Source: Gemmatimonadota bacterium (GTDB lineage Bacteria; Gemmatimonadota; Gemmatimonadetes; Longimicrobiales; RSA9). Taken from it: a stretch of DNA of 21,547 nt. The stretch covers positions 1 through 21,547 of the forward strand of contig VEPF01000465.1 in NCBI GenBank assembly GCA_012027055.1, given 5' to 3'. Positions 16,958 through 21,547 of this stretch are shown piece by piece. The notes beneath the pieces are model-generated. The model saw nothing but the letters and a program-made list of their open reading frames with translations. It searched no databases and was not told the origin of the DNA. How positions within the stretch are numbered: position 1 is the stretch's first letter; every line of letters begins with the position of its first letter. The position numbers and the translations under genes are program-made.

Positions 16958-19636
16958 CTAGGTCCAGGACCAGATGTGGCGGGCGACGTGGCGGCCGCTC
17001 GCCGCGGTCGATCGAGCGGCGCTGAGCAGAAAGCTGCTGCCCGGGGCGATCTCGGCGGGGCCGTCGGCAACGGCGACCGGGCGCGGCGAGAGTGGACCGT
17101 CGGCGCGGCCGTCCAGCCGTCCCTCACCCCCGATGCGGTCGCCGCCACCGATCCGGCTGCCGCCGATGCGAACCCGGCGCGGCGGCGGCTCGGGCAGAAG
17201 GAAACTGTCGATCCCCACCAGCGAGGCGACGCCGATGATCAGCGGCTGCTTCGCCAGGTGCAGCGTGGTCTCGACGTGCGCCGGAGCCGCCTCCGCTGCG
17301 ACCACCCGCAGCCGTTGCAGGTCTGCGGTGCGGGGTCCGGCGCGGACCAGGATCATCACGCGGTGGGCCAGCCGGTCGAAAAATGCGGCCACCGCGACAA
17401 GGTCGGCCGGCGATTGCGGCAGGTCGGCGGAGAACAGCGCCAGCACCTCGCGCCGTGCGGCATCGCCGAGGATCAGGGTGTCGCCGACGAAGCTGTTGCC
17501 GGATGCCGCCAGTCCCAGGGTCAGAGGATCGTCTTCGTCGGCCAGGTCGGCGCCGAGGATGGTGGCGAAGGTGCGCCGCAGCCGCCAGCCCTCGACCACG
17601 ATCAGCTCGCCGCGGGACACCGCTCCGCCCACCAGCACGGCGCCGACGCCGACGTCGGGATCGGCGACGTGCAAGACCAGGGTGCGGACGATGCCGGTCG
17701 CCAGCGTCGCCAGCGCTAGCTGGCCAGGTCGGGGCGGCGGCTGATGGGGATCGGTCCGGGCACCGATCAGCACCTGTCCGCCAGTCGCCAGCTCCAGGGC
17801 GGCGTTGATCCCGCCCAAGGTGCCATGCATGCGGGCCGTCCAAGGCGCGGCGCGGATGGTCTGGCGCAGCCGGTCCGGCGTCTCTGCGGGGTCCGCATCG
17901 ATGCCGATCCAGCGCGCCACCCAGGGCAGGGCCGGGTCGGGCGTTGCCACGGGATCGGTCAGCAACCAGCTCTCGGCGATCTTGGCTTCAAGCTGGGTCA
18001 GCGGTCCCTCGAACAGGCCGAGAAACCGATCGAGAAAATCGTGGGACGTGGCGGCTCCGGCCGCTACCGCGTCCGGTCCTGCCAGAGACTCGCGGTAGAA
18101 GGCGGGCAAATAGCGGTCGCGGTAGGAAAACCGGGCGCCGTGGATGCGGATCGCGGCGAGTTCGGGGGTGACCTGACTGTCACCGACCAGTTCGAGGTGC
18201 AGCCACAGCCAACGGCCTTCGATGCGCCGCACCCGGATGCCGGCCCGCTGCAGTAGCACCGTGAACAGGCCGGCGCGGCCGGGCTCGCGCGGACAGCTGA
18301 GCAGACCGGGATGGAACGGCAACTCGCAAGCTTCGTCGCACCATGCCGCACGCGGGACGTCCGCTGCACCAGCCGGCACAGTGGCGCCGACCAGATGCGG
18401 CGACCAGGCCGGCGCTCCCGCCTCGCCCGGTGCCGGCGGCGCGGCGCCCTCGTCGTCGGCGTGCACCCAGATGCGAATGCCGGCGTGGTCCGGCACCGCA
18501 GCCTCGGCATACAGTCGGTGCCAGACACAGCCCAGCTGGCCGGAATCGAAGGGACCGACGGTGACGTGCCCGGAGCGCGCGTAGGTCGCGTAGGACAGCG
18601 GGTGCAGGCGGCGGATGCCAGCGGGGGTGGTCGCATTGGCGCCGGCCACCGGATACTCGGGCAGCGCGGCGAGGCGGTTGCAGAAACCGCCGTGCCAGAT
18701 GCCGATCAGTGGATGGATCTCGCCCAGCGGCAGGGCGGTCGCTGCGGCGACGATCGGGTCGACCAGCGGGTAAACGAAGGCCTGGACTGCCGGACCCGCG
18801 CCGTCGCTCGCCAACACCGCCACCCGGTCTTCGCCGATCCAGGCCAGTGCGTAGGGGAAGCGCAGACCCTGCAGCGCGAAACGGCGAACCAGCCGCTTGT
18901 CCTCCAGGGTGTACAGTTCGGCGTTCGCGCCGGCGATCCAGGCAAGCACGGCGACCCGCCCGCCGATCGAGGCGGCCAGCGCGACCGGCTCCGTTCCAAC
19001 CGGCAGCTTCGCATCGCGCAACCGTCGCAGCAGCGGCGGTCTCGGGTTGGGTTCGACCGGGTGGAATCGTTCGCCGGTCTCGGCGGAAATGCCGGTCACG
19101 CGCAGCGGATAACCCTGCAGCAGGGCGAGCTGCCCGCTGATCCGGTCCAGCGCCCAGACCCCCCCGGCGGGCGCAGGCGCCAGCCGCTGGGCCCGGAAAC
19201 CGGGCAGGTCGATCCGTGCCGGTGGCCAGCGATCCCTGCGATCGGCCATGATCACGCCGTCGTTGCGGGCGACGTACAGCACCTCATCGGTACCGAACGC
19301 CAGATCGGTGGGCTGCGGCAGGCCCGGCGGCACATCGGGCGGCAGCGTGATGGCTGCCGACCCCTCGCCGAAGCCCGCTGCGAGCAGGGTCGCGGCGAGG
19401 CCATCCCACCAGGCGAAACTGCCGCCCGGATCGCTGACCGGGGAGGGCTTTGCCGCCTGGGAGCGGGCGAACGCCTGATCCTCCGCCAGCTCCGGCGCGG
19501 CCTGCTGACGGACCAAACTGAGCAGGCGAGCGCCGCCCTGCCAGGACAGGTTCTGCGCCGCCGCCGCAGGCGTTCCCGCGACGCCGAAGCCCGCGGCGTC
19601 GGCGACCTGCCAGATGCGGAGGCCGTTCGGGTCCAT
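16958..19636 (-). CDS. Contractile-tail baseplate/tail protein with TIGR02242-like domain, 892 aa
   Basis: The start overlaps the upstream stop by one base (TGATG) and has GGAG eight bases upstream. Residues about 505-620 carry the tail-protein pattern: LPAFYRE, FLDRFLGLFEGPLTQLEAKI, LPWVARWIGID, then HGTLGGINAALELATGG. This matches the TIGR02242 phage tail domain as I know it, which is typically encoded just after baseplate J genes. Residues about 105-330 contain repeated short beta units (PTDLAFGTDEVLYVARND, GGVWALDR, GRVAVLAWI, DRVAVLAS) suggesting a propeller-like N-terminal region. Residues 822-845 are a Gly/Arg repeat (RIGGSRIGGGDRIGGEGRL). The last 40 residues start a PKD-like domain (PVAVADGP, SSFLLSAARST) that stops abruptly at WSWT. 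It is likely part of the baseplate periphery, possibly carrying fibres. Confidence 0.86.
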   Translation of the reverse strand: MDPNGLRIWQVADAAGFGVAGTPAAAAQNLSWQGGARLLSLVRQQAAPELAEDQAFARSQAAKPSPVSDPGGSFAWWDGLAATLLAAGFGEGSAAITLPPDVPPGLPQPTDLAFGTDEVLYVARNDGVIMADRRDRWPPARIDLPGFRAQRLAPAPAGGVWALDRISGQLALLQGYPLRVTGISAETGERFHPVEPNPRPPLLRRLRDAKLPVGTEPVALAASIGGRVAVLAWIAGANAELYTLEDKRLVRRFALQGLRFPYALAWIGEDRVAVLASDGAGPAVQAFVYPLVDPIVAAATALPLGEIHPLIGIWHGGFCNRLAALPEYPVAGANATTPAGIRRLHPLSYATYARSGHVTVGPFDSGQLGCVWHRLYAEAAVPDHAGIRIWVHADDEGAAPPAPGEAGAPAWSPHLVGATVPAGAADVPRAAWCDEACELPFHPGLLSCPREPGRAGLFTVLLQRAGIRVRRIEGRWLWLHLELVGDSQVTPELAAIRIHGARFSYRDRYLPAFYRESLAGPDAVAAGAATSHDFLDRFLGLFEGPLTQLEAKIAESWLLTDPVATPDPALPWVARWIGIDADPAETPDRLRQTIRAAPWTARMHGTLGGINAALELATGGQVLIGARTDPHQPPPRPGQLALATLATGIVRTLVLHVADPDVGVGAVLVGGAVSRGELIVVEGWRLRRTFATILGADLADEDDPLTLGLAASGNSFVGDTLILGDAARREVLALFSADLPQSPADLVAVAAFFDRLAHRVMILVRAGPRTADLQRLRVVAAEAAPAHVETTLHLAKQPLIIGVASLVGIDSFLLPEPPPRRVRIGGSRIGGGDRIGGEGRLDGRADGPLSPRPVAVADGPAEIAPGSSFLLSAARSTAASGRHVARHIWSWT

Positions 19637-21547
19637 CAGCAGCGCTCCGGAACGACCGGCACGGCAATGCCGTCGTCGGTGAGGGCCGGCGCGCCGGCGG
19701 GCAGGGTGGGCGAAGCGGTGTCGCCTTCGATGACGCTGAGCATCGCCAGTTCCGGAAGCTGCCAGCGCAGCAAGGGCAGGCGGCCACGCCCGGTGGCGTC
19801 CTCCGCCACCGGGCGCCAGCGGGTTTCCCCCGGCCGGCGGAAGAACAGGCGCAACGGCGCCACGGCACGCACCCCGGAAACCCGGCCGATCGCCGTCTCG
19901 ATCATCCGGTCGTCGACCGCCCGCCCCAGCGGCCAGCCGGCGCCATCGGGCCCGCCGGGAGGCAGCGGCCAGAGATGCAGGCGGATCGCATCGGCCACCG
20001 CGGCGAGCACGGCTTCCCGCTGGTTGCTGTCGATCAGCTCGACGGCGGCCGAGACGCCCATGGGAACGTAGTCGGTGCCGATGACATAGAGCTCGGTGGC
20101 CAAGGGACGCCGTTGATCCAGCCAGTCATGGACCGTCTCCAGCATCGGCCGGTCCGGACGCGGCGCCGGTGCGGCGGTGCCCAGCCGCTGCGGGATGACC
20201 ATCACCGACACCACGCCGGGCACGTCGTCGCGGCGCTGTTGCGGCTTGAAGCGCTCCAGTACCTCGACCCTGCCGATCGGAACTCCGGGGGTGCGCAGCG
20301 CCAGTTCCCGGTAATCCGCCACGGTTACCGCCCGGCCGCCGTGGCGGATGCTGGCCGGGATGCGGGCTTCGGCCGCGGCCAGGCTTTCCGCGTCCGCGCC
20401 ACCGACGGTCGCAAGCGGCTGCAGGACCTTCAAGCGCGGTGCGCCGGCGGCGGCGATGGTCTTGATGCCGGCGGGCGGCAAATTGCCCGCGGCACCGCCG
20501 CCGGCGCGCAGGCTCGCCACCTGGATGGCGCGCCCGGCCGCCGGAATCATCCCCCGCACGCCGTCGCCGAAGCGCACCGTTCCCGCTTCCGGATCAAGGC
20601 TGTAGACGCGGTCGTCGCGACCCGCGGCCGCAGTATCGGGAACCTGCCGCCACAGCCGCATCCCTTCTTCCTCCTCGACCTCGATGGCCAGGCTGGAGGC
20701 CTCGACGGAGCCGCGGCCGAGGGAAAGCTCGAGATCCGATGCACCGGTGCCCTGACCGATGACCTGCCGACCCAGGGTGCGGCGCTGCTCGATCGCGACG
20801 GCGTTGATGCCGGCCCAGGACAGCCGCAGGCTGGCGAGACGGGCCGCTGGATCCGGCCGCAGGCGCAGCCAGGTGACGATGCGGGCTGCGACCAGGGGGT
20901 CGTCGATGCGCGGCGGGCGGTCGCCGACTCCTGCCTGGAACTGGCGCAGCACGTCGTTGACGGGGGCGCCCATGTCATCCTTGCCGGGCAGCAGCAGCCG
21001 GACCACGCCGGCGCGGGTCAGGCCGCCGGTGCCGTCGCTGAGCACCTCGAGCGGCAGGTGTTCGTCGCCGACGCCGGCCCCGGTGCAGATTTCCCAGAAA
21101 TGGGGGATGCGGGCGCGAACGCCGATGTCCTCGAAGGCCGGGGGCATCGCCACGGCGGGCGCGACGCCGACATTGAGGACGCGGCGACGGTTTTCCGCGC
21201 CGCCACCGAGTTCCCCGCGAACCGCCTCAATCTGTGCCGGCGTGCCGGCCAGCAGCGCGAACCACAAACACCGGTCCAGACTGTCGGCCACGATGTCGCG
21301 GCCCGCCGGCTCGGCCGCTCCAGCGGGGAATACCGGCGTCGTCACGTAGCCGGCCGGCTGTCCGCCGATGCCGTAGAGGTCGCGCAGATCGGGCAGCAGG
21401 TCGCGCAGCTTGCGCGCCTCATCCTCGGTGGTGCGGCGCTTGATATAGGTCCGCCCCTCCACGGCATGGACGACGATCTCGCTGAGGGTCTCGAACGGCA
21501 CCGGCTTGTCGATCGCCGTATGGATGGGCAGCGTCGCGGGTGCTACC
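19636..21547 (-). CDS. Baseplate assembly protein, gpJ/Afp11-like (5' end off window)
   Basis: The frame is open to the window edge; a GTG at 21501 is available but 15 further codons upstream are also open, so the true start is probably outside. Numbering from that GTG gives 621 residues. The baseplate J signature is clear: VRFGDGVRG (309-317), GGGAAGNLPPAGI (334-346), GGADAESLAAAEARIP (367-382), RAVTVADYRELA (390-401), then DQRRPLATELYVIGTDYV (462-479) and GWPLGR (522-527). These are the features of the TIGR02243-type 'putative baseplate assembly protein' of phages and eCIS. In the particle it would form the baseplate wedge that couples tip binding to sheath contraction. Its stop overlaps the start of the tail protein gene by one base, indicating coupled translation. 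Confidence in the family is high. Confidence 0.92.
   Translation of the reverse strand, partial: VAPATLPIHTAIDKPVPFETLSEIVVHAVEGRTYIKRRTTEDEARKLRDLLPDLRDLYGIGGQPAGYVTTPVFPAGAAEPAGRDIVADSLDRCLWFALLAGTPAQIEAVRGELGGGAENRRRVLNVGVAPAVAMPPAFEDIGVRARIPHFWEICTGAGVGDEHLPLEVLSDGTGGLTRAGVVRLLLPGKDDMGAPVNDVLRQFQAGVGDRPPRIDDPLVAARIVTWLRLRPDPAARLASLRLSWAGINAVAIEQRRTLGRQVIGQGTGASDLELSLGRGSVEASSLAIEVEEEEGMRLWRQVPDTAAAGRDDRVYSLDPEAGTVRFGDGVRGMIPAAGRAIQVASLRAGGGAAGNLPPAGIKTIAAAGAPRLKVLQPLATVGGADAESLAAAEARIPASIRHGGRAVTVADYRELALRTPGVPIGRVEVLERFKPQQRRDDVPGVVSVMVIPQRLGTAAPAPRPDRPMLETVHDWLDQRRPLATELYVIGTDYVPMGVSAAVELIDSNQREAVLAAVADAIRLHLWPLPPGGPDGAGWPLGRAVDDRMIETAIGRVSGVRAVAPLRLFFRRPGETRWRPVAEDATGRGRLPLLRWQLPELAMLSVIEGDTASPTLPAGAPALTDDGIAVPVVPERC

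Overview
The window is one continuous block of minus-strand genes (21.5 kb, ten CDSs). Nine gaps or overlaps between consecutive genes are all 47 bases or shorter, and there is no visible terminator, RNA gene, insertion sequence or CRISPR array. The DNA is very G+C-rich (about 70% by eye, not computed). Codons end mostly in G or C, and several starts have clear AAGGAG/AGGAG-type ribosome binding sites. This fits a high-GC bacterium, probably a proteobacterium, but nothing in the window fixes the taxon.

Read in the direction of transcription (high to low coordinates), the locus looks like the baseplate-to-payload half of an extracellular contractile injection system (eCIS, the Afp/PVC/phage-tail-like family). 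It opens with the 3' part of a baseplate J-type protein (19636-21547, 5' end off the window). Next is a tail protein with a TIGR02242-like domain (16958-19636). Two very small Ig/PKD-like proteins follow (16575-16910 and 16255-16572). Then come three proteins of increasing size (293, 742 and 1486 aa) whose N-termini share one recognisable motif family. After them are a 501-aa protein with a C-terminus typical of eCIS loci (7117-8622), an AAA+ ATPase of the Afp15 type (5192-7120), and an open frame of at least 1731 codons that runs off the left edge (1-5195). That last protein is built like an eCIS payload: disordered leader, long helical body, membrane-type hairpin, and a Pro/Ala linker leading to an unseen C-terminus.

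The baseplate and tail proteins would form the distal end of the injection machine. The ATPase is needed for particle assembly in Afp/PVC systems. The giant last protein is the best candidate for delivered cargo. The block between tail protein and ATPase, where Afp/PVC encode fibre and tape measure, holds instead the PKD-like pair and the three-member family. This is the least conventional part. Two features stand out there: PKD-like domains that appear cut in half across gene boundaries, and a LamG-like beta-sandwich inside the 1486-aa protein.

Sheath, tube, spike, cap and any regulator are not in the window, so the eCIS assignment rests on gene content and order of this half only. All family assignments are from memory of motifs; no search was run.
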